Source: Polyangium sp. 6x1 (GTDB lineage: Bacteria; Myxococcota_A; Polyangia; Polyangiales; Polyangiaceae). Taken from it: a stretch of 64,000 nt of DNA. The translations under genes and the position numbers were made by a program. This document shows positions 42,142-51,036 of this stretch, in pieces (position 1 is the first letter of the stretch; every line of letters starts with the position of its first letter). The notes under the pieces were generated by a model, which did no database searches, was not told the origin of the DNA, and saw nothing but the letters and a program-made list of their open reading frames with translations. The stretch is taken from NCBI RefSeq assembly GCF_029946515.1, contig NZ_JARZHH010000031.1, positions 1 to 64,000 on the forward strand, in the 5' to 3' direction.

Positions 42142-42467
42142 ATCGTGATCTCCAGTGCTTTGATGGTGTCGTTTTCGAGCGTGAAGCGATAGGTGAAGCG
42201 GATCGGGCTGCCCTTGAAGTCGCCATGGGCAGGGCCTTCGACCACGACCTGACCGTCCTCGTGGCGAACGGCATCCGGCGTGAAGATCGCCTTGACGGCG
42301 ATCACCTCGTCTTCAAACAAGGTTCGCAGCTCGGCGTGGCCCTCGTGACGTTTTCCGTTGTCCGAGAGGACCGCATCGGCGGCAAAAGGCTTCAGCATGC
42401 CGTCCACATCGAGTTGTGCGTTTGCCTCGACATAGGCGGCTATGGGTTTGGGGAGTGCGGGCGTCAT
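42138..42467 (-). CDS. SnoaL-like (NTF2-fold) protein
   Basis: The 109-residue protein has the cone-fold pattern of SnoaL/NTF2: IAAYVEANAQLDVDGMLKPF, AVLSDNGKRHEGHAELRTLF, IKALEITI at the end. AGGAGA lies upstream of ATG 42467. It may be an isomerase, hydratase or binding protein acting with the coupled SDR. The fold is used for many small substrates, so no reaction is proposed. It is first in the operon and divergent from the LysR gene. Confidence 0.82.
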   Translation of the reverse strand: MTPALPKPIAAYVEANAQLDVDGMLKPFAADAVLSDNGKRHEGHAELRTLFEDEVIAVKAIFTPDAVRHEDGQVVVEGPAHGDFKGSPIRFTYRFTLENDTIKALEITI

Positions 42468-42496
42468 GAGTGTTCTCCTCTGCGTTGTTCGCTTCG

Positions 42497-42564
42497 GAGA
42501 CACTAGTCTCTCCAAACAAAAAGAGAACGCGCGGAATCGTGCATGCTATAGTTAGCCAGGCTAA
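42497..42564. promoter_or_regulatory. Palindromes in the LysR/SnoaL divergent promoter
   Basis: GAGAC-ACTA-GTCTC (42497-42510) and TTAGCC-A-GGCTAA (42552-42564) lie between the divergent starts. The second is 3 bp before the LysR ATG and fits autorepression; the first lies near the SnoaL-SDR promoter. The spacer is A+T-rich. LysR box assignment is not certain. Confidence 0.45.
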
Positions 42565-42567
42565 ACA

Positions 42568-43470
42568 ATGCGTGACGACCTATCCGGGCTTCGGGCCCTC
42601 CTCTGCGTGGCCGAAAAGCGGAGCTTCCGGGCGGCGGCCGTCGAGCTGGGGGTGACGCCATCTGCCGTTAGTCAGATCGTTCGCGCCCTCGAAGAGCGCG
42701 TCGGTGTGCGCCTGCTTCAACGAACCACACGCAACGTCGGCTTGACCGAGGCCGGTGAGCACTTCATCGGGCAGCTCAGGCCTGCATTCGACGGCATCGA
42801 CGCCGCGTTCGAGTCGCTCATGGCCATGAACGGACGCCCATCGGGTCTGTTGCGCCTGACGATGCTCCGAACCGGCTACAACGACGTCATCAAGCCGAAG
42901 CTCGCGGCCTTTCTCGCCGCGTACCCCGACATCCGAATCGACATCTGTCTCCAGGAGGCGCTGTCGAACATCGTAGTCGAAGGCTTCGACGCGGGGATTC
43001 GCCTCGGCCACAGCCTCGATCGCGAGATGATCGCTGTTCGCGTTAGCCCGGACCAGCGCCTCGTGGTCGTCGGCTCACCGGACTACTTCGCGCGCCGAGG
43101 CAAGCCCACGCATCCGCGCGAGCTTCACGGGCACGAGTGCATTGGTCTGCGCATGTCGACGGGCGCAGTCGCCCGGTGGAAGTTCGTCGAGGGCGACAAG
43201 GAGTTCGAGCTGGTCGTCGACGGCCGCGTCGTGACCAACGACGGATCGGTATTGGTAGACGCCGCCGTCGAGGGCGTCGGACTCGCCTACGTCTTCGAAG
43301 ACATGGTGAGCGGGCTCGTGTCCGAGAAGCGACTCGTGCGGGTGCTCGATGGGTATTGCCCGCACATCCCGGGCTATTTCCTCTACTACCCGAGCCGGCT
43401 GAACCTCGCCCCCAAGCTCAAGGTTCTGATCGACTTTCTAAAGATAGGTAGAAGGCGCGGCAAAAAGTAG
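42568..43470 (+). CDS. LysR-family transcriptional regulator
   Basis: The 300-residue LysR regulator has a winged HTH at about 1-60 (LRALLCVAEKRSFRAAAVEL, TPSAVSQIVRALEERVGVRL, RTTRNVGLTEAG) followed by an effector-binding domain with LRLTMLRTGYNDVIKPKLAA and VDAAVEGVGLAYVFEDMV. It resembles the GcvA/DsdC-type regulators of Proteobacteria. It is divergent from the SnoaL-SDR pair and probably controls it together with itself. Codon choice (more A/T in third positions) differs from the surroundings, in line with acquisition. The right 176-bp repeat begins 75 bp after the stop. Confidence 0.92.
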   Translation: MRDDLSGLRALLCVAEKRSFRAAAVELGVTPSAVSQIVRALEERVGVRLLQRTTRNVGLTEAGEHFIGQLRPAFDGIDAAFESLMAMNGRPSGLLRLTMLRTGYNDVIKPKLAAFLAAYPDIRIDICLQEALSNIVVEGFDAGIRLGHSLDREMIAVRVSPDQRLVVVGSPDYFARRGKPTHPRELHGHECIGLRMSTGAVARWKFVEGDKEFELVVDGRVVTNDGSVLVDAAVEGVGLAYVFEDMVSGLVSEKRLVRVLDGYCPHIPGYFLYYPSRLNLAPKLKVLIDFLKIGRRRGKK

Positions 43471-43544
43471 GCGTGACGGGGACCGTCGCGGCAAGGCGCG
43501 ACCCGCATCGGCGCCACGCCCGATCCGGGACTCGCGAGACGGTA

Positions 43545-43720
43545 TCGGGGGATAGCGCGACCAGGCCATTGGTTGTCCGTGCCGAAGGCGGTGCGATGAG
43601 GGCACCGGTGTGCGCGGCCTATTGATCGGGTGCGACGAACCCGTAGAACCCGAACCAAGCAACAGGCGGCCCAAGCACGCCCACGGGCACCCGCCCAGAC
43701 GCGGCTGGGCGAGGAGGTAC
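43545..43720. repeat. 176-bp direct repeat, right copy
   Basis: Matches 40694-40869 with one mismatch at 43650, including the terminal hairpin (43692-43711). The sequence downstream of the two copies is unrelated, so the repeat ends are sharp. Confidence 0.9.
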
Positions 43721-43927
43721 GACGAACCGCAGTGGGAGACCACGAGTTCTGGCGACGAAGTCCTCGTACGCTGGGCATGTTGGACGCTGGAACGGAACGG
43801 CATCGAGCTCACCGAACCCGTGTTCGAGGTCGTTTGCAAGGACGTGACGCGAGAGAGCCTTGCAGACGATCTGTCGAGCCGTTTTCCAGATGTGGAGGTC
43901 GAGGTTGATAACGCAATAGAGGTGTAG
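43721..43927 (+). pseudogene. Fragment of an unrecognised protein after the right repeat
   Basis: The frame enters from inside the repeat and codes about 68 residues (YDEPQWETTSSGDEVLVRWA, then IELTEPVFEVVCKDVTRESL, DVEVEVDNAIEV and stop). It has balanced, protein-like composition unlike shadow frames, so it may be the C-terminal remnant of a gene cut by the repeat. No start or family is evident. Confidence 0.3.
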
Positions 43928-43971
43928 AGCGTCCCGCGCGATGGCCGTGCTCGGCGCCTGGTCTCATTGAC

Positions 43972-44541
43972 TCAAGGCTCCGGCGTGGTCTTGCTTCGGT
44001 AACGAGTCCCTTCGGGCGTACAGAAAACGAGTCCCGACGGAGAGACCTCCAGATGCGTGGAGAGCCCTCGCTCGGCAAGCTCGCGACGCAGCCCTTCGAT
44101 TCCCTCCCCGGTCCTCAGGACGTATCCCTTCTCCAGCACGTCGCCATAGTGCTTCTCCGTGTTGGCATGCGCCAATGCGACGCAGTCGGAGGTGTTTCCG
44201 AGATGCCAGGGATGAACATCTTGATCCGCTGCGAACGTCTTGATGCGCCAGCAGCCGGTCTCGGATTCGACGAACTGCACGGTGTCGAACACGTCCGCCG
44301 TGGCCGGTACTTCTGTGTTCTCGGCATAGCTGCTCTGCACACTCAAAAAGAAGACGACGAGCGTGATGTCTCGAATCTCCGACGGTCCCCCGCGCTCACC
44401 CGTCCCTGCATCCGTATCTCCAGGACTCGCGATCCAGCCTCGATCGAATCCATCGTAGCCAGTGCGACCACGAACGGCCCAAACCATGCCCACGACGCAT
44501 GAGATGACGGCAACAATTTCGAATGCCGACGGGCGAGCCAC
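43972..44541 (-). CDS. Hypothetical protein with one N-terminal membrane segment
   Basis: The frame codes about 189 residues from GTG 44541, with one hydrophobic segment near the start (AFEIVAVISCVVGMVWAV) and an extracytoplasmic part with VPATADVFDTVQFVESETGC and GDVLEKGYVLRTGEGIEGLR. The frame is open to 44739 but the extra residues look like shadow sequence. No family recognised. Composition is less G+C-rich than neighbours, like the adjacent island. It sits between the right repeat and phoD, 30-45 bp from the gene fragment. Confidence is moderate as no start is marked by a strong ribosome site. Confidence 0.5.
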   Translation of the reverse strand: MARPSAFEIVAVISCVVGMVWAVRGRTGYDGFDRGWIASPGDTDAGTGERGGPSEIRDITLVVFFLSVQSSYAENTEVPATADVFDTVQFVESETGCWRIKTFAADQDVHPWHLGNTSDCVALAHANTEKHYGDVLEKGYVLRTGEGIEGLRRELAERGLSTHLEVSPSGLVFCTPEGTRYRSKTTPEP

Positions 44542-44786
44542 AGTCGGGCACGCAACACGATCGGACAGACCGCAGGAAGGGGGTCGACACACGACATGGC
44601 CCCTCGTCCTCGTCTGTTCTACGCAGCGACAAACCACGTCCCCGGCGGATGCCGTCAGGCCCAAACCCGAACAAGGCCCCTCGGCGCGACAGGGCAAGCG
44701 TCCGGCCGCCGAACACGCGCCGTCGAGCGACGACAACACGTGTCCGGCTCGATTCCTCGCTTCTTACCCCTCCCCACCCGCAATCC

Positions 44787-46967
44787 TCATACCCACATGA
44801 GCGTTTCCGAATCCCACCGCTTCCACGCGCCGTCGATCTCCTTGAACAGGTCGCTCCCGCCGGCGACCGTCTTGAAGCGCGCCTTCTTCATCTTGGCCAC
44901 GAACTCCGCCGTCTTTCCGGCATAACTCGTCGTGACCTCCTTCCCGGAGATCGAATGCAGCGTCACGACGATCTCCTCGGCGCTCACCTCGGCGACCGCA
45001 TAACCATGCGTATTGCTCTCGGCGTGGGCGAGGTGCGGGTTCACCTTCGTCTCCGTGTCGAGCACGAGGTCGTCGATCTGGAGCGCGAGCAGCGGCGCCG
45101 CGGGGATCTGGCTCAGGACGGGATCGGACTTCACCTGGGAGGTGAGCTCGTCCCGAAAGGGCGTCGAGGAGACGCCGCCCGTCATGAACTCGACGATCTT
45201 TTTCGAAGGATCCTGCTCGGCCCAGGGCGTGCCGGTCATGAACGTGTGCAGGTCGCCCGTCAATGCGACGACATTGCCGAGCCCGCCGATCTTGCCGAGC
45301 AGCTCGTTCCGTTTGTCGCGGAAACCGTCCCAGCCCTCGACGCCCATGTAGAAGCGGCGCTGCACGCTCGCCGGGATGCCCACGATTTGCCGCAGATCGA
45401 CCTGGACCGGGACGATGTTGAATTCGTTCGCCCATACCTTCCACGTCTTCGTGGAACCCGTGAGCGTCTCCAAAAACCAGGCCTCTTGCGTCTCGCCCAT
45501 GACGTCCTGCGTCTTCGGATCGGCCGCGTAGCGCAGCGTGCTGAAGACGTCGAACGCGTCCTTGTGCACGAAATAACGCGTGCCGATCTGCGCGTAGAAG
45601 CTGACCTTGTTGAGGTCGAAATACGAGAGGCCCCGCGGCTTGCCGGTGGGATCGACCGTGAGATACGGCGGATCGGGCGGGTTCGCGCCGCCGTTGACCT
45701 GGGCGACGACCGCGTTGATGTATTCGACGCTCACGTTGCCCGCGATCTTCGCGACGTCATAACCCGAGGCCATCGCGACCTGCGCAAGGAGGGCCTTGTA
45801 GGGGGCATAGGCGGCGTCGTCGATGTTGACGTAAGGCGTGGCGACCGTGGGGCCGGGCAGGCCCCCCGGAGAGGCCGTGAGCGTGGCCTCGTCGAAGATG
45901 ACCGCGCCGGGGAAGGCGTCCTCGGGGATCAGGTGATCGGGCCGGTAGCTCCGGAGGTCGGTCACGACGAGGTGGACGTGCTTGCCGAACGCGAAATCGC
46001 GATAGATGCGGATGTCGTTCGGGTATTCGGCGGCGGCGTCGTACTTGAAGTCGGGGTCGTCAACATAGTCGACAGGCTGGTACTCGAACCAGGCCTGGTT
46101 CGCCGCCTTCCGGCGCGCGACGTCGAGCTCGCTCGCGCGGCCGCTCAGGTACGTGGCGTTCGCGCCCCAGCAATCGTTCGCGAATTCATGATCGTCCCAG
46201 GTCGGGACGATCGGGAACTTTTCGTGAATGGCCTGAAGCGCGAGATCGGAGCGGTACGTGCGGTAGAGATCGCGGTAGTTGTCGAGCGATTTCGCCGCGT
46301 AGAACTTCTCGTCGCCGTTCGCGCCGAGCTCGATCGCGGAGGCCGGGTCGCGGAAGACGACCTTGCGCGCCGCGTCCGGCGTCTGGAACGAGGGGTCGCC
46401 GGTCGTCTCGTAAATGTAATCGCCGAGGTGGACCACGAAATCGAGTTCCTCGGTCCCCAGCGCGAGGAGCGTGTTGTAATACCGACCCACGAAATCCTGG
46501 CAGGAGACGAAGGCGAAGCGCACCGGCACGTCCGCGTCCTCCTTGGGCGCCGTCTTCGTGCGGCCGACGCGGGAGACGTAATAGATGCCGTCGCGCTCGT
46601 AGACGAATCGATAGTAGTAGGTCGTGCCAGGGTCGCCGACGATCCGCGCCTTGACGCAGTTGTCGTAGGCGGCGAGCGCCTGGAGCTTGATGGGCGCGGA
46701 GACGGGCTTCGTGAATGCAGCGTCGAGCGCGATCTCGAGCTCGATGTCGAGGTCCCAGCCCGCCTTTTCGCTGTCGACGACGCGCGTCCAGACGACGACG
46801 CTCTTCGGGCGCGGATCCCCCGAGGCGACGGATTGGGGAAAATATCCCTTCCCCTCCACGAGCTCGCGATTGCTTGGCGTGTTCGAGGTATCGTCGCCGC
46901 ATCCCGGGACGAAGGCGGCGCCTACGGTGACGACGGTTGCGCGAAGGAAGCTTCTACGGCTCAGCAT
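44787..46967 (-). CDS. phoD: PhoD-family alkaline phosphatase/phosphodiesterase
   Basis: The 726-residue protein starts with a twin-arginine signal MLSRRSFLRATVVTVGAAFV followed by PGC, so it is exported folded via Tat and possibly lipidated. PhoD motifs: SVASGDPRPKSVVVWTRV, FAFVSCQDF (metal Cys), DFVVHLGDYIYE (Asp), VPTWDDHEFANDCW (DDHE, Asn), and, near the end, VALTGDLHTFMTG. These residues bind Ca/Fe and hydrolyse phosphate mono- and diesters. It lies 68 bp after phoR on the same strand, so phoB-phoR-phoD may be one transcript. A TGTGCCAG half-site lies 9 bp upstream of the start, one base from the Pho repeat. Confidence 0.9.
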   Translation of the reverse strand: MLSRRSFLRATVVTVGAAFVPGCGDDTSNTPSNRELVEGKGYFPQSVASGDPRPKSVVVWTRVVDSEKAGWDLDIELEIALDAAFTKPVSAPIKLQALAAYDNCVKARIVGDPGTTYYYRFVYERDGIYYVSRVGRTKTAPKEDADVPVRFAFVSCQDFVGRYYNTLLALGTEELDFVVHLGDYIYETTGDPSFQTPDAARKVVFRDPASAIELGANGDEKFYAAKSLDNYRDLYRTYRSDLALQAIHEKFPIVPTWDDHEFANDCWGANATYLSGRASELDVARRKAANQAWFEYQPVDYVDDPDFKYDAAAEYPNDIRIYRDFAFGKHVHLVVTDLRSYRPDHLIPEDAFPGAVIFDEATLTASPGGLPGPTVATPYVNIDDAAYAPYKALLAQVAMASGYDVAKIAGNVSVEYINAVVAQVNGGANPPDPPYLTVDPTGKPRGLSYFDLNKVSFYAQIGTRYFVHKDAFDVFSTLRYAADPKTQDVMGETQEAWFLETLTGSTKTWKVWANEFNIVPVQVDLRQIVGIPASVQRRFYMGVEGWDGFRDKRNELLGKIGGLGNVVALTGDLHTFMTGTPWAEQDPSKKIVEFMTGGVSSTPFRDELTSQVKSDPVLSQIPAAPLLALQIDDLVLDTETKVNPHLAHAESNTHGYAVAEVSAEEIVVTLHSISGKEVTTSYAGKTAEFVAKMKKARFKTVAGGSDLFKEIDGAWKRWDSETLMWV

Positions 46968-47035
46968 GATCGAAATGTGCCAGAGCCGGGGGGCGTAGCA
47001 AAAGCCCGAACGGATTCTTTTTTTGAAGGTGAAGA

Positions 47036-48871
47036 CTACGACCGGTCGCGCGACGCTCTGTCGCCCGTGGGCGGAAGTCGCACCGTGAACGTCGAGCCTT
47101 TTCCGAGCTGGCTTTCGACGTCGATCGTGCCGTTCATGAGCTCCACGAGGTGCTTGACGATACTGAGGCCGAGGCCCGTGCCCCCGAGGTCGCGCGAGCG
47201 GCCCGCGTCGACGCGGTAGAAGCGCTCGAAAATGCGGCCAAGGTGCGCCGTCGGGATGCCGGGGCCGTCGTCCTTCACGCTGATCTCCACGCCGCCGCCG
47301 GCCTTCGGGCGCGCCGTGACGACGACGTGCGCGCCCTCGCCGGCGTACTTCGTGGCGTTGTCGCACAGGTTCATGAGCACCTGCTCCATCGCGCGGCGAT
47401 CGATGCGCGCCGGCAGCGGGCCCTCGGGGCGCTCGATGCGAAGCTCGACCTTGCGGCGGCGCGCGGCCTCCTCGAGCAGACGCGCGACGTGCGTGACCGC
47501 CGGCGTCACGTCCTGCTCGACGAGCTTCAAGCGGTAATTCTTGCTTTCGATCTTCGAGAGATCGAGCAGGTCGTCGACGAGCTGCCGCAGCCGCTTGGCG
47601 TGACGATCGATGACGTCGACGAACTCGGCGGCCTCCTCGGGCTCGGCGAGCGCGCCGGCGAGGAGCGTCTCGGCCGCGGTGCTGATGGCCGTGACCGGCG
47701 TGCGGAGCTCGTGCGAGACGTTCGCCACGAAGTCGGTGCGGATCGTCTCGAGGCGCCGGAGGTCCGTGACGTCGTGGAAGACGGCGATGAGGCCTCGATC
47801 GTTGGTGCTCTGACGATCGCGATCCTTGCGGCTCGGGAGCTTCGAGACGCGCACGAGGAGCTTGCGCGGCAGCAGGCCCGAGAGCTCGACCTCGCGCACG
47901 ATGGCCTCGCTGCTCACGGCGGCGCGATCGAGCGCCTCCTGGAGCGAGGCGTTGCGGATGACCTCGATCACGCTCTTGCCGATCGTGCCTTCGCCGACGA
48001 GCGTCATGCCGCGCAGCGCGCGGTTCGCGAGGACGATCCGCGCGTCGCCGTCGGTGACGAGCACGCCCTCGTTCATGCCGTCGAGGATCGAGGCGAGGAG
48101 ATCACGCTCGTCGCGCAGCTCTTCGATCGCCGCGAGCAGCTCGCTCGACAGGCGGTTCAAGGCGCGGCCGAGCTGCGCGGTCTCGTCGGTGCCCTGCGCG
48201 GGCGCGTGGATCGCGAGGTTGCCGCCGGCCATCGCGAGCGCGGCCTCGGTCAGGCTGCGGACGGGGCGCGTGAGCAGGCTCGTGCCGAACGCGCTCATCG
48301 CGACGGCCGCGGCGATCGCGACGGCGATGCCGACGAGGAGGAAGATGCGCACGCGCCCGATCGCGTCGTCGATGCCGGTGAGCGGGACGGCGATGCGCAC
48401 GACGGAGACGCCGTGCTCGGGTTTTCCGTACCGGCGCGCGGCGTAGATCATGCGCTGGCCGAGGGTGCCGCTGTAGCGGAACGCGCTGCCGGTGCCGTTC
48501 AGGAGCGCCGCGGAAACCTCTTCGCGCGCCGCGTGGTTCTCCGCGCGTACGACCTCGTCGAGCGAGAGCTCGGAGTCGCCGAGGACCGCGCCGCCCGGCG
48601 CGATGAGCGTGACGCGGCCGCCGGAGAGCGCGCCGAGCTCGTCGGAGAGGCCGTCGAGCGTGGCGCCGTCGGCGCACGGAGAGGCCTCGCAACGGCGCCG
48701 GACGATGTCCTCGCAGAGGCGAAGCTCGCCCGTGAGCTGCACCGTCGTGCGCTCGATCATGAGCGCTTCGAGGGAGCGAGAGCCGAACCGCTCGATCGCG
48801 AAGCCCGCGAGGAGCATGAGCACGACCGACGCGAGGATGAGCTTCGCGCGGATGCCGAGGCGGCCGATCAT
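47036..48871 (-). CDS. phoR: Phosphate-response sensor histidine kinase PhoR
   Basis: The 611-residue kinase has an N-terminal membrane segment (LILASVVLMLLAGFAI), an extracytoplasmic sensor of about 130 residues, a second membrane segment (IFLLVGIAVAIAAAVAMSAF), a HAMP region, and a PAS domain (about 270-370, LLASILDGMNEGVLVTDGDA). HisKA follows with phospho-acceptor VANVSHELRTPVTAI, then HATPase with NLCDNATKYA, DDGPGIP, GGTGLGLSIVKHLV. E. coli PhoR has no such large periplasmic domain, so this is the longer PhoR/PnpS style. ATG 48871 overlaps the phoB stop as ATGA. Its partners PhoU and Pst are encoded 7-12 kb away. Confidence 0.92.
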   Translation of the reverse strand: MIGRLGIRAKLILASVVLMLLAGFAIERFGSRSLEALMIERTTVQLTGELRLCEDIVRRRCEASPCADGATLDGLSDELGALSGGRVTLIAPGGAVLGDSELSLDEVVRAENHAAREEVSAALLNGTGSAFRYSGTLGQRMIYAARRYGKPEHGVSVVRIAVPLTGIDDAIGRVRIFLLVGIAVAIAAAVAMSAFGTSLLTRPVRSLTEAALAMAGGNLAIHAPAQGTDETAQLGRALNRLSSELLAAIEELRDERDLLASILDGMNEGVLVTDGDARIVLANRALRGMTLVGEGTIGKSVIEVIRNASLQEALDRAAVSSEAIVREVELSGLLPRKLLVRVSKLPSRKDRDRQSTNDRGLIAVFHDVTDLRRLETIRTDFVANVSHELRTPVTAISTAAETLLAGALAEPEEAAEFVDVIDRHAKRLRQLVDDLLDLSKIESKNYRLKLVEQDVTPAVTHVARLLEEAARRRKVELRIERPEGPLPARIDRRAMEQVLMNLCDNATKYAGEGAHVVVTARPKAGGGVEISVKDDGPGIPTAHLGRIFERFYRVDAGRSRDLGGTGLGLSIVKHLVELMNGTIDVESQLGKGSTFTVRLPPTGDRASRDRS

Positions 48872-49581
48872 TCGTCCGCGGAAGGGGAGAGCTCGCCGGG
48901 CTCGGCGCGGAAGCGGTATCCGACGCCGCGCACGGTCTCGATGTAGTCACCGGCGAGGCCGAGCTTTTCGCGCACGCGCTTGACGTGCGTGTCGACGTTG
49001 CGGGCCGTGACGTCGACGTGCGAGCCCCAGACCTCGTCGAGCAGCACGTCGCGGGTCATGACGCGCCCGCGGCGATCGAAGAGGACGACGAGCAGCTTGA
49101 ACTCGAGCGCGGTGAAGGCGATCTCCTCGCCGTTCACCCACGCGCGGTGCGCGGCGCGATCGACGCGGAGGACACCGAAGTCGATCTTCGCGCCGTCGGT
49201 CGGCGTGCCCTCGGCGCGGCGCAAGATCGCACGTGCCCTCAAGATGAGCTCGCGCACGGAAAAGGGTTTGACGACGTAGTCGTCGGCGCCGAGCTCGAAG
49301 CCGACGACGCGATCGACCTCTTCCCCCTTGGCCGTGACCATGATGACGGGGATATTGGCCGTCTCCGGGGATTGCTTGAGGCGCTTGCACACCTCGGTGC
49401 CCGGCATGTCGGGGAGCATGAGATCGAGGATCACGAGGTCGAACGGCTCTTCTTTGACCGCGCGGAGCGCAGTCTCGCCGTTCATCGCGGAGACGACGTC
49501 GAACCCCGCCGTCTTGAAGTTGTAGGACAGGACGCGCTGGAGGTCGCGCTCGTCCTCGACGATGAGAACGTTCGTCGGCAT
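48868..49581 (-). CDS. phoB: Phosphate-response regulator PhoB
   Basis: The 237-residue OmpR/PhoB-type response regulator has a receiver with VEDERDLQ (acidic pair), LVILDLMLPDMPGTEVC (phospho-acceptor Asp), VTAKGEEVD (Thr/Ser) and DDYVVKPFS (Lys). A winged helix follows with LRVDRAAHRAWVNGEEIAFT, GRVMTRDVLLDEVWG, RNVDTHVKRVREKLG and GVGYRF. It binds Pho boxes; one canonical box lies before pstCA in this window. A CTGTCACA half-site lies 27 bp before its own start. Coupled to phoR. Confidence 0.93.
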   Translation of the reverse strand: MPTNVLIVEDERDLQRVLSYNFKTAGFDVVSAMNGETALRAVKEEPFDLVILDLMLPDMPGTEVCKRLKQSPETANIPVIMVTAKGEEVDRVVGFELGADDYVVKPFSVRELILRARAILRRAEGTPTDGAKIDFGVLRVDRAAHRAWVNGEEIAFTALEFKLLVVLFDRRGRVMTRDVLLDEVWGSHVDVTARNVDTHVKRVREKLGLAGDYIETVRGVGYRFRAEPGELSPSADE

Positions 49582-49608
49582 GCGTGGGCCCCACCTCTAG
49601 CAGCCTTG

Positions 49609-49627
49609 TGTGACAGGCGCGTGGCGT
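49609..49627 (-). promoter_or_regulatory. Degenerate Pho box upstream of phoB
   Basis: On the minus strand, CTGTCACA (49609-49616) is identical to the pst Pho box repeat, continuing CTGTCACACA as there. The second repeat, 11 bp away (49620-49627), is degenerate, ACGCCACG. A -10-like TAGAGG lies about 15 bp from it. Autoregulation is likely but weaker than for pst. Confidence 0.45.
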
Positions 49628-49749
49628 GCGGTCGAGCGTAGGGGCGAGCCGAGCCATGTCGGGGAGCCCCCCTCCAATTCGACAATAACGACGCGCTCTG
49701 GCGAGCTTTTCTTGCGCGCACGCCCTCTTTCTTCTAGTAGGGGCGCCTC

Positions 49750-50178
49750 ATGGCTCTCGAGCGAACTCTTTCCATCGTCAAGCCCGATGCGGTTGAGAAG
49801 AACCACACGGGTGCGATCATCGCCCGCCTCGAACAGGAGGGCTTCATCGTCCGCGCGATGAAGCGCATCCACCTCACCCGCGCCGAGGCCGAAGGCTTCT
49901 ACGCGGAGCACCGTGGTCGCGGCTTCTTCGACGAGCTCACCACGTTCATGTCCCGCGGCCCGATCGTCATCATGGCGCTCGAGCGCGAGGACGCGATCGC
50001 GAAGTACCGCGAGGTCATCGGCGCGACGAACCCCGCGAACGCCGCGGAAGGCACGATCCGCAAGCTGTACGCCGCGAGCGTCGGCGAGAACGCGGTGCAC
50101 GGCTCGGACAAGCCCGAGTCCGCGGCGCGCGAGATCGCCTACTTCTTCGCCGGCTACGAGGTCTCTCCTCGCGCGTGA
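49750..50178 (+). CDS. ndk: Nucleoside diphosphate kinase
   Basis: The 142-residue enzyme moves the gamma-phosphate between NTPs and NDPs through a phospho-His. Conserved elements: [51 protein letters not shown] and [20 protein letters not shown], with the active His in AVHGSD at about residue 117. GGGGCG lies before ATG 49750. It heads the operon ndk-hypothetical-dapD-dapE and is divergent from phoB across 168 bp. Length is standard. Confidence 0.96.
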   Translation: MALERTLSIVKPDAVEKNHTGAIIARLEQEGFIVRAMKRIHLTRAEAEGFYAEHRGRGFFDELTTFMSRGPIVIMALEREDAIAKYREVIGATNPANAAEGTIRKLYAASVGENAVHGSDKPESAAREIAYFFAGYEVSPRA

Positions 50179-51014
50179 CCGACCCGGAGCGCGCAGAATG
50201 CCCGCTCGCCATCGCGCGCGGCGCGGTCCGTGAGGGCCTCGCCGCGCTCGAAGGCTTTTCCGATTTGCTCGGATCACGCCGCATCGGGCCACGCGCCCTC
50301 GCGGTCGCAGCGAGCGAGATGCTCCCGGCCTGCGAGGCGCTGCGCGAGTCCTTCGCCGCGCTCGCGCTCGCGTTCGTCGCAGCGTTCGCCTCCGATACGG
50401 AGGCCCAGGATCAAGCCCGCACCCTCGGCACGCACGCAGGCACGTGTGTCGCGGCCCTCGCGTCCGCGCTCGAAGGCGGCGGCTCGCTCTCCGACGCGCG
50501 ACGGCGCCTCGCCCTCGAAGCGGCCGTCCGCAAGCACGGGGCAGAGCTGCGGGACACGTTCGCGGTCGGGGAGTTGCTCGCCGCGGCCGTCGCGCCGACG
50601 CCGACGGAGCTCGATCTCGTGGACGTGCTGGAGCAGCGGTTCGGCGCGAATCGCGCCGCCGAGGAGGGCGTGGTTCGCATCGCGGTGGACGCGCCGCGGC
50701 CCTCGTGGCTCGTGGTCGATCGGCACGTGCTCGGCGGGCTCGTGGAGCTCGCCGCGCCGATCGCCTCACGGCGCGGGACGGTGACGGCGCGGCTCGGCGT
50801 CGCGCGTTCGTCCAGCGGTGGGCTCATCGTTCGCTTGAGCCCGGCGCCGCGAAACGCGGCGGCGACGCGGCTCGTGCTGTCCGTGACGGCACGGGGTGAC
50901 GTGCCGGGCTCGCTCGGGATCGCCCGCGTGGCCGCGCGTCGCGCGAAGCTCGGGTTCGCGATCGACGCGGCCGCCGGGATCGTGTCGATGGAGAGCGAGC
51001 GCGAGGCCACGTAA
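50175..51014 (+). CDS. Hypothetical protein, possible degenerate histidine-kinase fold
   Basis: The 279-residue protein begins at GTG 50175, overlapping the ndk stop as GTGA. The first 150 residues are helical and Ala-rich with a possible two-helix bundle ([40 protein letters not shown]). The last 120 residues resemble a GHKL ATPase beta sheet ([38 protein letters not shown]), but no N, G1 or G2 box with DxGxG or GxGL is evident. It may be a catalytically dead sensor or scaffold. It is 22 bp before dapD and cotranscribed with it. No firm family. Confidence 0.6.
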   Translation: MTDPERAECPLAIARGAVREGLAALEGFSDLLGSRRIGPRALAVAASEMLPACEALRESFAALALAFVAAFASDTEAQDQARTLGTHAGTCVAALASALEGGGSLSDARRRLALEAAVRKHGAELRDTFAVGELLAAAVAPTPTELDLVDVLEQRFGANRAAEEGVVRIAVDAPRPSWLVVDRHVLGGLVELAAPIASRRGTVTARLGVARSSSGGLIVRLSPAPRNAAATRLVLSVTARGDVPGSLGIARVAARRAKLGFAIDAAAGIVSMESEREAT

Positions 51015-51036
51015 AATCCGTGCTAAGTCGGCCGGG

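Larger units (their letters stand above)
40694..43720. mobile_element. Acquired island between 176-bp direct repeats
   Basis: The near-identical 176-bp repeats bound a segment with gene fragments (YifB-like, possible recombinase-like helix-turn-helix) at one edge and an intact SnoaL-SDR operon divergent from a LysR gene. Visible third-position composition is less G+C-rich than neighbours. No transposase or integrase is intact. It may be an insertion generated by recombination between repeats, or a duplication; direction cannot be decided. It splits the Pho-related genes. Confidence 0.5.
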
